A stretch of 13,178 bases of DNA from Christensenella sp. UBA7597 (GCA_002474405.1 DLQW01000067.1:4095-17272), one strand, 5' to 3'. Positions 1-6,152 are shown, counted from the first letter of the stretch. Made by a program: numbers and translations. The notes: generated by a model from the letters alone, not told the origin.

Positions 1-972
1 GTGTATCAGCTGTACGACGACGTGCGCACGGGCAAGGCGGAACGCGCGGTTACGTATATGAATCTGCCCGATTATTTCCACTTCCGCCTGACGGGCGTGA
101 AGAAGCAGGAATACACGATGGCAACCACAACCGCCATGGTGAACGCCGTAACGCACGAATTCGATACGGAAATTTTCGAAAAGCTCGGCTATAAAAAATC
201 GATGTTCCTGCCGCTGGCGCAACCGGGCGCGTACGTGGGCGAATTTACGGACGAAACGGAAAAAATCGTCGGTTACAAGGCGAAAGTCGTACTTCCCGCT
301 ACGCACGATACGGCAAGCGCGGTGCTTGCGGCGCCGCTGAAAAATCAGACGCCGTACATTTCCAGCGGCACCTGGTCGATTCTGGGCGTGGAAAGAAACG
401 CGGCGAACGTTTCGAAACAGGCGTTTAAAATGAATTATTCCAACGAGGGCAGCGTAAACGGGCAGTTCCGTCTGCAGCAGAACATCATGGGGCTGTGGAT
501 TATTCAGCAGATCCGCCACGAGCTGAAAGATAAATACGATTTCGCCACGCTGGCTTCGCTTGCGCGGTTGAACCCGACGGACGAGCTCATCAACGTGAAC
601 GACGAAAAATTCCTCGCGCCGGAAAGCATGATAGAGGCGGTTACCAACGCGGCGGGCAGAACGCTTTCCGTGGGCGGCATGGCGTACCTTGTGTTCAATT
701 CGCTGGCGCACAGCTATGCGGAATCGCTGGACGGGCTGGAAAAACTGACGGGCGAAACGTTCGGTACGCTGAACATCATCGGCGGCGGCAGCAAAAACAC
801 GCTGTTAAACGAGCTGACGAAAGCCTGCACGGGCAAACGCGTGATTACGGGTCCCACGGAGGGCACGGCGATCGGCAATTTGATGATGCAGATGATCGGC
901 TGCGGCGAACTTACGGGCGTTGCGGCGGGGCGCGAGATGATCGCGCGGTCGTTCGACGTAACGGAAGTCTGA
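1..972 (+). CDS. rhaB: Rhamnulokinase, C-terminal part (5' end outside window)
   Basis: This is the 3' portion of an FGGY-family carbohydrate kinase that phosphorylates L-rhamnulose to L-rhamnulose 1-phosphate with ATP in the cytoplasm. About 323 residues are present, while family members are usually about 480-490, so some 160 N-terminal residues lie upstream; the GTG at base 1 is an internal codon, not a start. Visible motifs, in local numbering, are PATHDTASAV (99-108), SSGTWSILG (121-129), NIMGLW (161-166), and the adenosine-binding stretch IIGGGSKNTLLN (259-270) followed by GPTEGTAIGN (284-293). These match rhamnulokinase better than glycerol- or xylulokinase. The identity is supported by rhaD 69 bases downstream and fucO after that. 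The sequence is intact to its TGA stop. Confidence 0.93.
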   Translation: MYQLYDDVRTGKAERAVTYMNLPDYFHFRLTGVKKQEYTMATTTAMVNAVTHEFDTEIFEKLGYKKSMFLPLAQPGAYVGEFTDETEKIVGYKAKVVLPATHDTASAVLAAPLKNQTPYISSGTWSILGVERNAANVSKQAFKMNYSNEGSVNGQFRLQQNIMGLWIIQQIRHELKDKYDFATLASLARLNPTDELINVNDEKFLAPESMIEAVTNAAGRTLSVGGMAYLVFNSLAHSYAESLDGLEKLTGETFGTLNIIGGGSKNTLLNELTKACTGKRVITGPTEGTAIGNLMMQMIGCGELTGVAAGREMIARSFDVTEV

Positions 973-1041
973 AAACTAAACGAAAAAACGGCGAAAACCG
1001 TTTCGAAAGAAAAAAATCGGTATATAAATAAGGAGCAGGAC

Positions 1042-1851
1042 ATGAAAAACATTTTTGAAGCGCCTTTCGTGCGCGAAATGGAAAAAACTACGGCGAACAT
1101 GTATCGCCTCGGCTGGGACGAGAGAAACGGCGGCAACGTATCGTATCTTCTCGACGAAAAAGAGGTGGCGGAATACCTTGATTTAAATCACGTCATCCGC
1201 ACGATTCCCACGGGCTTCGACGCGAAACCTTTAATCGGTAAAATCTTTATCGTAACGGGCACGGGCAAGTATTTCAAAAACGTGGAATCGGACCCCGAAA
1301 CCAACCTCGGCATCGTGCGCATCGGCAAAGACGGCACCACGGCAGAACTGCTCTGGGGCTATAAGGACGGCGGAAGATTCACTTCCGAATTCCCCGCGCA
1401 CATGATGAGCCATATGGCGCGTCTTGCCGTCGATCCGCAGCACCGTATCGTGATGCACACGCATCCTACATACACCATCGCGATGAACGCGGTGTGCCCG
1501 CTGGACGAAAAAGACTTCACGAAACGCCTCTGGAAGTCCAACACGGAAGCGGTGGTGGTGTTCCCGGACGGCGTAGGCGTTCTTCCCTGCATGATTTGCG
1601 GCACCAACGAAATCGGCGAAGCCACGGCGGCGAAAATGAAAGATTTCCGTCTGGTGGTATGGACGAACCACGGTATCTACGGCACGGGTAAAACGATGGA
1701 CGAAGCGTTCGGCTTAATCGAAACGGTGGAAAAGACGGCGCAGATTTACATGCTTACGCTGGGGCACGTGGTAAACGAAATCCCGGACGAAGTGATTAAA
1801 GGGCTGGCGAAACTGTGGAATCTGAAAATGCTTCCCGGCGTTCTGGATTAA
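1042..1851 (+). CDS. rhaD: Rhamnulose-1-phosphate aldolase
   Basis: A class II (zinc-dependent) aldolase that splits L-rhamnulose 1-phosphate into dihydroxyacetone phosphate and L-lactaldehyde. The 269-residue length is close to that of the E. coli enzyme. The catalytic glutamate is E116 (in FTSEFPAH), and the zinc ligands are H139 and H141 (in VMHTHPT) and H210 (in WTNHG); these align with E117, H141, H143 and H212 of E. coli RhaD by recall. The phosphate-binding NGGNVS is at 29-34 and TGTG at 72-75. The start is fixed by AGGAG at 1031-1035, six bases before ATG. The 69-base gap after rhaB holds a small stem (AAACGG/CCGTTT, 986-1003) without a T-run, so the genes are probably co-transcribed. 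Its product lactaldehyde is the substrate of the downstream FucO. Confidence 0.96.
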   Translation: MKNIFEAPFVREMEKTTANMYRLGWDERNGGNVSYLLDEKEVAEYLDLNHVIRTIPTGFDAKPLIGKIFIVTGTGKYFKNVESDPETNLGIVRIGKDGTTAELLWGYKDGGRFTSEFPAHMMSHMARLAVDPQHRIVMHTHPTYTIAMNAVCPLDEKDFTKRLWKSNTEAVVVFPDGVGVLPCMICGTNEIGEATAAKMKDFRLVVWTNHGIYGTGKTMDEAFGLIETVEKTAQIYMLTLGHVVNEIPDEVIKGLAKLWNLKMLPGVLD

Positions 1852-1863
1852 AGCCTATTATAT

Positions 1864-1918
1864 AGCCTTCCCCCGGGGGGAAGGTGGACAAAGCGAAGCT
1901 TTGGACGAATGAGGGGCG
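1864..1918 (+). repeat. Small palindromic repeat between rhaD and fucO, copy 1
   Basis: Two adjacent stems: CCTTCCCCC/GGGGGGAAGG (1866-1884, almost no loop) and CAAAGC-GAA-GCTTTG (1889-1903), followed by the conserved-looking tail GAATGAGGGGC (1907-1917). This layout (C-run/G-run palindrome, GAA-loop hairpin, then TGAGGGGC) recurs at 3398-3480. From memory, many Clostridia genomes carry numerous intergenic repeats of this kind. No coding capacity is visible. Lying inside the operon, it may act as an mRNA processing or stability element; that is inference. Confidence 0.75.
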
Positions 1919-1946
1919 TAACATTCAAAACCAAATCAGAAAAATT

Positions 1947-1975
1947 TGTCGGTTTTCCGGACAGGAAAACCGGCG
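1947..1975 (+). promoter_or_regulatory. Intercistronic hairpin upstream of fucO
   Basis: CGGTTTTCC (1950-1958), loop GGACA, GGAAAACCG (1964-1972) form a perfect 9-bp stem, extendable by wobble pairs on both sides. It ends 22 bases before the fucO ribosome binding site (AAAGGAG, 1995-2001). There is no T-run after it on the + strand, so it is unlikely to terminate. A stabilising or processing role for the fucO mRNA is possible but not shown. Confidence 0.5.
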
Positions 1976-2009
1976 GAAATAAAAATAATTTATGAAAGGA
2001 GAAAACACA

Positions 2010-3155
2010 ATGGCAAGAATCGTACTCAATGAAACAAGTTATCACGGCGCAGGCTGCAGAGCGGAAATCGCGGGCGAAATCAAGCGCAGAGGCTTGAACA
2101 AAGCTTTCATCTGCTCCGATCCCGATCTTGTAAAGTTCGGCGTTACCAAAAAGGTAACCGACGTCCTTGAAGGCGCGAATATCCCTTACGAACTGTATTC
2201 CAACATCAAGCCCAACCCCACCATCGAAAACGTTCAGACGGGCGTTGCGGCGTTCAAAGCAAGCGGCGCCGACTGCATCGTGGCGATCGGCGGCGGCTCT
2301 TCCATGGATACGGCGAAGGCGATCGGCATCATCATCAATAACCCCGAATTTGCGGACGTTCGCTCGCTGGAAGGCGTTGCACCCACGAAGAAACCCGCAG
2401 TTCCCACCATCGCGGTTCCCACCACGGCGGGCACGGCGGCGGAAGTTACCATCAACTACGTCATCACCGATGTGGAAAAGAAACGTAAATTCGTCTGCGT
2501 AGACGTACACGATATTCCCGTCGTAGCGGTTGTCGATCCCGAAATGATGGCTTCCATGCCCAAGGGACTTACGGCGGCTACCGGTATGGACGCGCTGACG
2601 CACGCAATCGAAGGCTATATCACGAAAGGCGCGTGGGAAATGACGGATATGTTCCACCTGAAAGCCATCGAAATCATTTCGAGATCGCTTCGCGGCGCGG
2701 TGGCGAACACGAAAGAGGGCAGAGAGGATATGGCGCTCGGTCAGTACGTGGCGGGCATGGGCTTCTCCAACGTAGGTTTGGGCATCGTACATTCGATGGC
2801 GCACGCGCTGGGCGCGGTTTACGATACGCCGCACGGCGTAGCTAACGCGATTCTGTTGCCTACCGTCATGGAATACAACGCCGACGCAACGGGCGAAAAG
2901 TATCGCGATATTGCCAAGGCAATGGGCGTGAAGGGCACGGAAAACATGACGCAGGAAGAATACAGAAAAGCGGCTGTGGACGCTGTTCGTCAGCTTTCGA
3001 AAGACGTAGGCATTCCTCAGGATCTCAAACAGATCGTCAAGGATAAAGACGTTGACTTCCTTGCGCAGTCCGCTATGGACGACGCCTGCCGTCCCGGCAA
3101 CCCGAAAGATCCTACGCTGGAAGATATCAAGGCGTTGTATCGCTCGCTTATGTAA
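2010..3155 (+). CDS. fucO: Lactaldehyde reductase (1,2-propanediol oxidoreductase)
   Basis: An iron-dependent group III alcohol dehydrogenase that reduces L-lactaldehyde to L-1,2-propanediol with NADH, the usual anaerobic electron sink in rhamnose and fucose breakdown. The protein has 381 residues and resembles E. coli FucO closely along its length as I recall it, for example NNPEFADVRSLEG, TTAGTAAEVTINYVITD and ALGQYVAGMGFSNVG. The nucleotide-binding GGGSSMDTAKAIG is at 94-106. The iron ligands are D194, H198, H261 and H275, equivalent to D196, H200, H263 and H277 in E. coli; D37 matches the NAD-selecting D39. I chose the ATG at 2010 because AAAGGAG (1995-2001) sits at proper spacing; an in-frame ATG at 1992 overlaps that site and would add six residues. 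It follows rhaD by 158 bases. Confidence 0.96.
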   Translation: MARIVLNETSYHGAGCRAEIAGEIKRRGLNKAFICSDPDLVKFGVTKKVTDVLEGANIPYELYSNIKPNPTIENVQTGVAAFKASGADCIVAIGGGSSMDTAKAIGIIINNPEFADVRSLEGVAPTKKPAVPTIAVPTTAGTAAEVTINYVITDVEKKRKFVCVDVHDIPVVAVVDPEMMASMPKGLTAATGMDALTHAIEGYITKGAWEMTDMFHLKAIEIISRSLRGAVANTKEGREDMALGQYVAGMGFSNVGLGIVHSMAHALGAVYDTPHGVANAILLPTVMEYNADATGEKYRDIAKAMGVKGTENMTQEEYRKAAVDAVRQLSKDVGIPQDLKQIVKDKDVDFLAQSAMDDACRPGNPKDPTLEDIKALYRSLM

Positions 3156-3163
3156 TTTGCTCG

Positions 3164-3290
3164 CGCGCTTGAAAAGCGTCGCATTACTGTGTCGTGCTCC
3201 GTTTTCCCTCGGTCATTTACTATTTGTAAACTCCCGTCGGGAAATACTCGCACTCCTTGTACTGCTCGTACTGCTCGCTTTTGAAGCGCG
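3164..3290 (+). repeat. Long imperfect inverted repeat
   Basis: The arms CGCGCTTGAAAAGCG (3164-3178) and CGCTTTTGAAGCGCG (3276-3290) are complementary at 14 of 15 positions. Nested inside are TTTCCC (3203-3208) with GGGAAA (3239-3244) and, at the centre, TTTAC-TATTT-GTAAA (3216-3230). Together they could fold into one long interrupted hairpin. It begins nine bases after the fucO stop codon. It has no coding potential and no T-run, so it is not a standard terminator. It may be a miniature mobile or REP-like element. Confidence 0.6.
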
Positions 3291-3366
3291 GCGTAACTTC
3301 ACTGTAAATTATGCAATATTTTAAGGCTTCCCCTTGCCTGCATAAAATTTTGCTTACAAAATTTTC

Positions 3367-3480
3367 TTCGGCAAAAATGTTCAGCCACTTCGTGGTCTCC
3401 CCTTGGGGGATTTTCTTGCCGAACTGCCGTTTAAGGCAGCTTCGGCAGCCTGCTGTCAACGAAGTTGACTGATGAGGGGC
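3367..3480 (+). repeat. Palindromic repeat cluster, copy 2 (expanded)
   Basis: The stretch holds CCAC-TTC-GTGG (3384-3394), TCCCC/GGGGA (3398-3410), CTGCC/GGCAG and CTGCCG/CGGCAG options (3424-3448), and GTCAAC-GAA-GTTGAC (3455-3469) followed by TGATGAGGGGC (3470-3480). The first two are enclosed by TTCGGCAA (3367-3374) and TTGCCGAA (3416-3423). The C-run/G-run palindrome, GAA-loop stem and final GATGAGGGGC match the layout of the copy at 1864-1918, but about 45 extra bases separate the two halves. The rest of the 3156-3598 gap has AAAATTTT twice (around 3343-3364) and no gene. Confidence 0.7.
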
Positions 3481-3540
3481 AGCTGAATAGCTCCGAAGCT
3501 TAGCTCCTTCGAACCTCTCAAAAACTTCATAAACAAAAAC

Positions 3541-3577
3541 GCCCCGCCGCAAATTTTTGCGGCGGGGCACGTTTTTT
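3541..3577. terminator. Strong, probably bidirectional intrinsic terminator
   Basis: GCCCCGCCGCAAA (3541-3553) pairs perfectly with TTTGCGGCGGGGC (3556-3568), giving a GC-rich stem of up to 13 bp. A T-run (3572-3577) follows on the + strand. On the - strand the stem is followed by GTTTTTGTTT (from AAACAAAAAC, 3531-3540). It sits between the convergent rha operon and PHP gene, so it can stop transcription from both sides. Confidence 0.92.
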
Positions 3578-3599
3578 CACGCGCTTGCTGTTTTCGCGC

Positions 3600-4415
3600 T
3601 TATTTTCTCTTCTCGATAAATCCGTCCTGTGCGATATTCAATCCCATGCGCTGCGCGATGCAATACAATTTTTTCACGTACAAATCGCACAACGCTTCGG
3701 GAGAGTGGCTGTCCGCGGAAACCACCACGGGCGCGTTGAGCTTTTTGCAGATGTCCAGCAGATAATCGGTGGGGTAGCCGAACCCGTTCGCCCGCGCGCC
3801 CTGCGCATTGATCTCGGCTTTTACGCCGTAATCCGTGCAGCATCGTATTACGTCCTCGAACTTGCGGAGCACTTCCTCGTCGGGAACGTACCCCCGCGAA
3901 AAAATCACGTCCGGGTGCGCCAGAATCGAAAAATATCCCGTTTTTATGCCTTCGAGCAGCTGACCGAAATACGAAAGGGCGCAGCTTTTATCGGTATCGC
4001 TCTGAAAGCTGTTCGCCGTTTTTCCGTTATGCAGAAAAGAATGCTCGCCCAGCACCAGATAGTCCACGTTTTTCAGCAGCTCTTTGTAAAAATCGTCGTA
4101 ACCGGGAAAATATTCGATTTCCAGCCCCGCAAACAGTCTGATTTGCTTCCCGTATTCCGCTTCGGCGGCGTCGAATTGCGGCAGATACGCGCTTTTCATC
4201 GTCGCTTCGTCCATGTACGGGCAAAACGGAAGTTCCGGGTGCCTGAAATGGTCGGAAATGCCTATCGATTTCAATCGGTTTTTCACCGCTTCTTTCGCAT
4301 AATCCGAAACCGTTCCCGCGGCGTGCCCGCAAAGATAGTTATGCGTGTGGTAATTGTATAATATCTGTATTTTTTCCGCTTCTTCGTCCCGAATTTCTCC
4401 GAATTTCCGTATCAT
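3600..4415 (-). CDS. PHP-domain phosphoesterase, histidinol-phosphatase (HisJ)-like
   Basis: A 271-residue PHP-family metal-dependent phosphoesterase. Metal-binding motifs are all present: YHTH (H23, H25), CGHA (H31), ISDH (D55, H56), LEIE (E99), GEHSF (E124, H125), LAHPD (H167) and SADSH (D235, H237). Length and motif order fit the HisJ type of histidinol phosphatase, which makes histidinol in histidine synthesis, but no his gene is nearby, so another phosphate ester may be the substrate. The ATG lies four bases after the stop of the upstream membrane protein gene, with only a weak site (AAGTGAG) before it, suggesting translational coupling. The homology core begins near residue 20, so the first residues are less certain. 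Transcription ends at the terminator at 3541-3568. Confidence 0.85.
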   Translation of the reverse strand: MIRKFGEIRDEEAEKIQILYNYHTHNYLCGHAAGTVSDYAKEAVKNRLKSIGISDHFRHPELPFCPYMDEATMKSAYLPQFDAAEAEYGKQIRLFAGLEIEYFPGYDDFYKELLKNVDYLVLGEHSFLHNGKTANSFQSDTDKSCALSYFGQLLEGIKTGYFSILAHPDVIFSRGYVPDEEVLRKFEDVIRCCTDYGVKAEINAQGARANGFGYPTDYLLDICKKLNAPVVVSADSHSPEALCDLYVKKLYCIAQRMGLNIAQDGFIEKRK

Positions 4416-4419
4416 AAAC

Positions 4420-5124
4420 TCACTTCTTTCTTTCGTATTCCGCTTTGATTTTTAACAGTTCTTCGTATTCCGCGCGGGGGATCGTTACCGTTTCTTCCGC
4501 GGCGCCCGCGTTTTTCGCCGCCGCTTCCGTTCCGGTTTTCTCCGCTTTTCCGTTCGCCGATTTGGCAATCGCGCCTACGGCGATTTTCAAACCGATGAAC
4601 GCAAGGCACAGCACCACGAAAAAAAATATAAACGCCGTGCTGCTCCAGAATTTGCCCATCAGCGAATATACCGAAAGCACCAGAATCAGCGCGATTACGC
4701 CGCCCGTAACGCCCGTCGCGATTTTTAATCCCGTCAGCGATTTTTTCGCGCGGTACTGCATATCCGTAATCTGATTTATCAGCAGCGAAAGAATCACTAG
4801 CGTCAGCGTGCTCACCGAAAGAAATCCTTTTTCGTACTTGCCGATGATGAAAAACAGCAGAGCGAACAGCGCCGTAATAAGAATCATCGCGCCGGAAACG
4901 TAGGCAAGCGTTTTGTTGTCCTCGTAAATCGAAACGGAAGTTAAAAGCAACAACCCGGAAACTCCCACGATTAAAAGAATAATCAAACCTCTCCAGATAA
5001 ACGACGAGAAACTTTTGCCGAAAATGTCGGCGTCGAAAAACAGCTGCGCCGCCACAAGGCAGGCGAACCACAAAATTGCCGCGCCGATAAATCCGAGCGA
5101 TACAATCGTAAGCTTTTTCTTCAT
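4420..5124 (-). CDS. Six-helix membrane protein of unknown family
   Basis: A 234-residue integral membrane protein. Hydrophobic segments are at about 7-29, 43-65, 72-94, 100-118, 132-156 and 161-184, followed by a charged, Ala/Lys/Glu-rich tail of about 50 residues ending in PRAEYEELLKIKAEYERKK, probably a short cytoplasmic helix. The N-terminus MKKKLTIVSL fits a positive-inside start. I chose the ATG at 5124 because GGAGG lies nine bases upstream; an in-frame ATG at 5190 lies at the -35 region of its own promoter and is unlikely to be translated. I do not recognise the family; no catalytic or transporter motif is evident. It is the first gene of a two-gene unit with the PHP phosphoesterase, but a functional link is not shown. 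Confidence 0.8.
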   Translation of the reverse strand: MKKKLTIVSLGFIGAAILWFACLVAAQLFFDADIFGKSFSSFIWRGLIILLIVGVSGLLLLTSVSIYEDNKTLAYVSGAMILITALFALLFFIIGKYEKGFLSVSTLTLVILSLLINQITDMQYRAKKSLTGLKIATGVTGGVIALILVLSVYSLMGKFWSSTAFIFFFVVLCLAFIGLKIAVGAIAKSANGKAEKTGTEAAAKNAGAAEETVTIPRAEYEELLKIKAEYERKK

Positions 5125-5158
5125 TCTGAAAATCCTCCCTGTAAAGCTTTCTGCTTTT

Positions 5159-5187
5159 ATTATAGCATACTTTTTTATAAATTTCAA
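5159..5187 (-). promoter_or_regulatory. SigA promoter for the membrane protein-PHP unit
   Basis: On the - strand: TTGAAA (5187-5182), 17-bp spacer, TATAAT (5164-5159), with transcription expected to start around 5152. The -10 box is consensus and the -35 box matches at four to five positions. A short leader then carries the GGGAGG ribosome binding site (5134-5139). The TATAAT box is preceded by GTATGC, also seen in the facing promoter. Confidence 0.85.
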
Positions 5188-5220
5188 CACTTTTTTTGCC
5201 GAGACTCAAATTATTTTATC

Positions 5221-5249
5221 TTGACAAAAAAAGTAATGTATGCTATGAT
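5221..5249 (+). promoter_or_regulatory. SigA promoter for the small unknown gene
   Basis: TTGACA (5221-5226), 17-bp spacer, TATGAT (5244-5249); transcription expected near 5256. The -35 box is consensus and the -10 box differs at one position. The two divergent -35 boxes are 33 bp apart, and no clear operator palindrome lies between them. The predicted leader to the start codon is about 110 nt. Confidence 0.85.
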
Positions 5250-5264
5250 TGAAATGTTATTTTT

Positions 5265-5359
5265 GCAGCCGTAAAATAATTCGATACCCCCTTAAAATTA
5301 CGCAAAGGCTGAAATGATGCTGCGATACGGCTACGCTTGGTAATTTGCGTCGACGGAGG
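5265..5359 (+). promoter_or_regulatory. Structured 5' leader, possible pseudoknot next to the ribosome binding site
   Basis: AGCCGTA (5267-5273) is complementary to TACGGCT (5326-5332), and ACGCAAA (5300-5306) to TTTGCGT (5344-5350). The two helices interleave, so they form either an H-type pseudoknot or two alternative folds. The second helix ends four bases before GGAGG (5355-5359). GCAGC (5265-5269) can also pair with GCTGC (5319-5323). I do not recognise a known riboswitch class. Confidence 0.4.
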
Positions 5360-5366
5360 AAAAAAT

Positions 5367-5708
5367 ATGAGTATAGACAAAGCGTTTTCCGAACTTGAAG
5401 AAAAGAGAAAAAATAAAACAGCCGCTAAAGTACAGCTTGTTCTGAATGCAAAAAAAGAAATTGAAGATTGGACCGGGCGGGCTTATTGCGGAGATTATAC
5501 TTATGCCGAGGCGGTTTCTTATATTGTTCATAAATACCTTGTGCGGAAGATTTCCTTTACGGAGTGTCTGGAGTATATCAGACCGGAATTGAAAAATGAA
5601 GTTTTGCGGCAAAAAGACGGAAAACGCATTGATTATCTGACAGAAGACTACGCAAGAGAGGAGGATTTAAAAGACATTTTTCTTCTTCCTCCGCGCGGCG
5701 CTGCGTAA
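5367..5708 (+). CDS. Small hypothetical protein, possibly truncated by a stop
   Basis: A predicted 113-residue soluble protein, rich in charged residues and probably mostly helical, with no signal peptide or membrane segment. The N-terminal third (residues 1-35) is strongly charged (SELEEKRKNK, NAKKEIEDW); later parts include YAEAVSYIVHKYL and FTECLEYIRPELKNEVL. I do not recognise the family. The start is the ATG at 5367 with GGAGG seven bases upstream; a TTG at 5337 in frame lies ahead of that site and is rejected. It has its own promoter at 5221-5249 and a structured leader. By eye the gene is more AT-rich than its neighbours. After the TAA the same frame continues open for 55 codons (see the next entry), so the protein may once have been, or may still be, about 169 residues. 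Confidence 0.65.
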   Translation: MSIDKAFSELEEKRKNKTAAKVQLVLNAKKEIEDWTGRAYCGDYTYAEAVSYIVHKYLVRKISFTECLEYIRPELKNEVLRQKDGKRIDYLTEDYAREEDLKDIFLLPPRGAA

Positions 5709-5876
5709 ACCGACGGGTGTCAGAAAGATGGCTGCGTGCTGTTTTTATGCGAACAAGAAGGACGACTTTCTCAGTGGAGCTTTGAAGGAAATACGCGCGG
5801 ATATAATATTCTGGATATGGAATTATATATTCTGCATAACAGCATCGATACTGCTATGTATCTGGCGAAACGTTGA
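5709..5876 (+). pseudogene. In-frame continuation after the stop of the 5367 gene
   Basis: Directly after TAA (5706-5708), the same frame encodes 55 residues ending in TGA (5874-5876). The sequence, including VLFLCEQEGRLSQWSF, GYNILDMELYILHNSI and DTAMYLAKR, looks like ordinary protein, and its Ile codons are ATT or ATC as in the window's strong genes. There is no ribosome binding site of its own; the first in-frame start candidates are GTG 5736 and ATG 5817. It may be the 3' end of a gene broken by a nonsense mutation, a readthrough extension, or a chance open stretch. An overlapping ORF in another frame (5728-5934) is less convincing. Confidence 0.45.
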
Positions 5877-5879
5877 GGA

Positions 5880-5904
5880 ACGTACGCGTACGCGCGCGTA
5901 CATA
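5880..5904 (+). other. Alternating purine-pyrimidine stretch (possible Z-DNA) with hairpin
   Basis: Twenty-five bases alternate strictly between purine and pyrimidine, made of CG, TA and CA steps, including CGCGCGCG at 5891-5898. Within it GTACGCG (5882-5888) and CGCGTAC (5895-5901) can form a 7-bp hairpin. No T-run follows, so it is not an obvious terminator. It begins four bases after the TGA at 5876. Confidence 0.55.
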
Positions 5905-5961
5905 AATAAAACGCGTGTGCGAGAAAAGAATTAAACGCATGTGCGGAAAAAGCTCGCTCGG

Positions 5962-6075
5962 AAAGGCGGCTGAAAGCGAAAAAAACGAAAAAAATCCCTT
6001 AAAAGATACGAAAACGAGGCGCAAAGGGGAGAAAAACCGCAAAAAACCGAAAAAATTTCAAAAAAATTTCGGAAA
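5962..6075 (+). promoter_or_regulatory. Phased A-tracts, predicted bent DNA upstream of the S10 promoter
   Basis: Runs of A are centred near 5963, 5974, 5982, 5991, 6002, 6012, 6024, 6034, 6043, 6052, 6063 and 6074: twelve runs with a mean spacing of about 10.1 bp, eight of them four or more A long. Two are of the A6T3/A7T3 type (6050-6058 and 6060-6069). Phasing with the helical repeat is the classic signature of intrinsic curvature. The series ends 15 bp before the -35 box. Confidence 0.7.
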
Positions 6076-6089
6076 TCTTGCATAAACGC

Positions 6090-6118
6090 TTGACATCCGC
6101 TTGCGCTTTTGGTAATAT
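6090..6118 (+). promoter_or_regulatory. SigA promoter of the S10 ribosomal protein operon
   Basis: TTGACA (6090-6095), exactly 17 bp, TAATAT (6113-6118); a start near 6125 is expected, giving a leader of about 248 nt before rpsJ. The -35 box is consensus and the -10 box keeps the key TA...T positions. It is the only good promoter seen ahead of the ribosomal protein cluster in this window. Confidence 0.88.
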
Positions 6119-6152
6119 AGATACGCTGCGTAAATATGCGGTGTATTGGGCT

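Noticed and set aside
1866..1884. C-run/G-run palindrome after rhaD as an operon terminator
   Set aside because: No T-run follows, and the sequence fits a repeat family seen again downstream; fucO belongs functionally to the same pathway.
1848..2834. 328-residue antisense ORF opposite fucO
   Set aside because: It is rich in Arg, His, Asp and Phe, typical of the reverse frame of a GC-biased gene, and it lies opposite a confidently identified enzyme. No ribosome binding site or promoter was found.
3585..4361. 258-residue ORF opposite the PHP gene
   Set aside because: It is a reverse-frame shadow of a gene with all family motifs, and it starts just after a terminator T-run.
5300..5340. Resemblance of ACGCAAAGGC in the leader to c-di-GMP-I riboswitches
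   Set aside because: The other required conserved parts (AAACC after it, and the second GACGCAAAGC strand with its receptor) are absent.
5728..5934. 68-residue ORF with a hydrophobic segment, overlapping the 5367 gene's continuation
   Set aside because: It has no good ribosome binding site, and eight of its nine Ile codons are ATA, which is rare in the confident genes here. The other frame uses normal codons.
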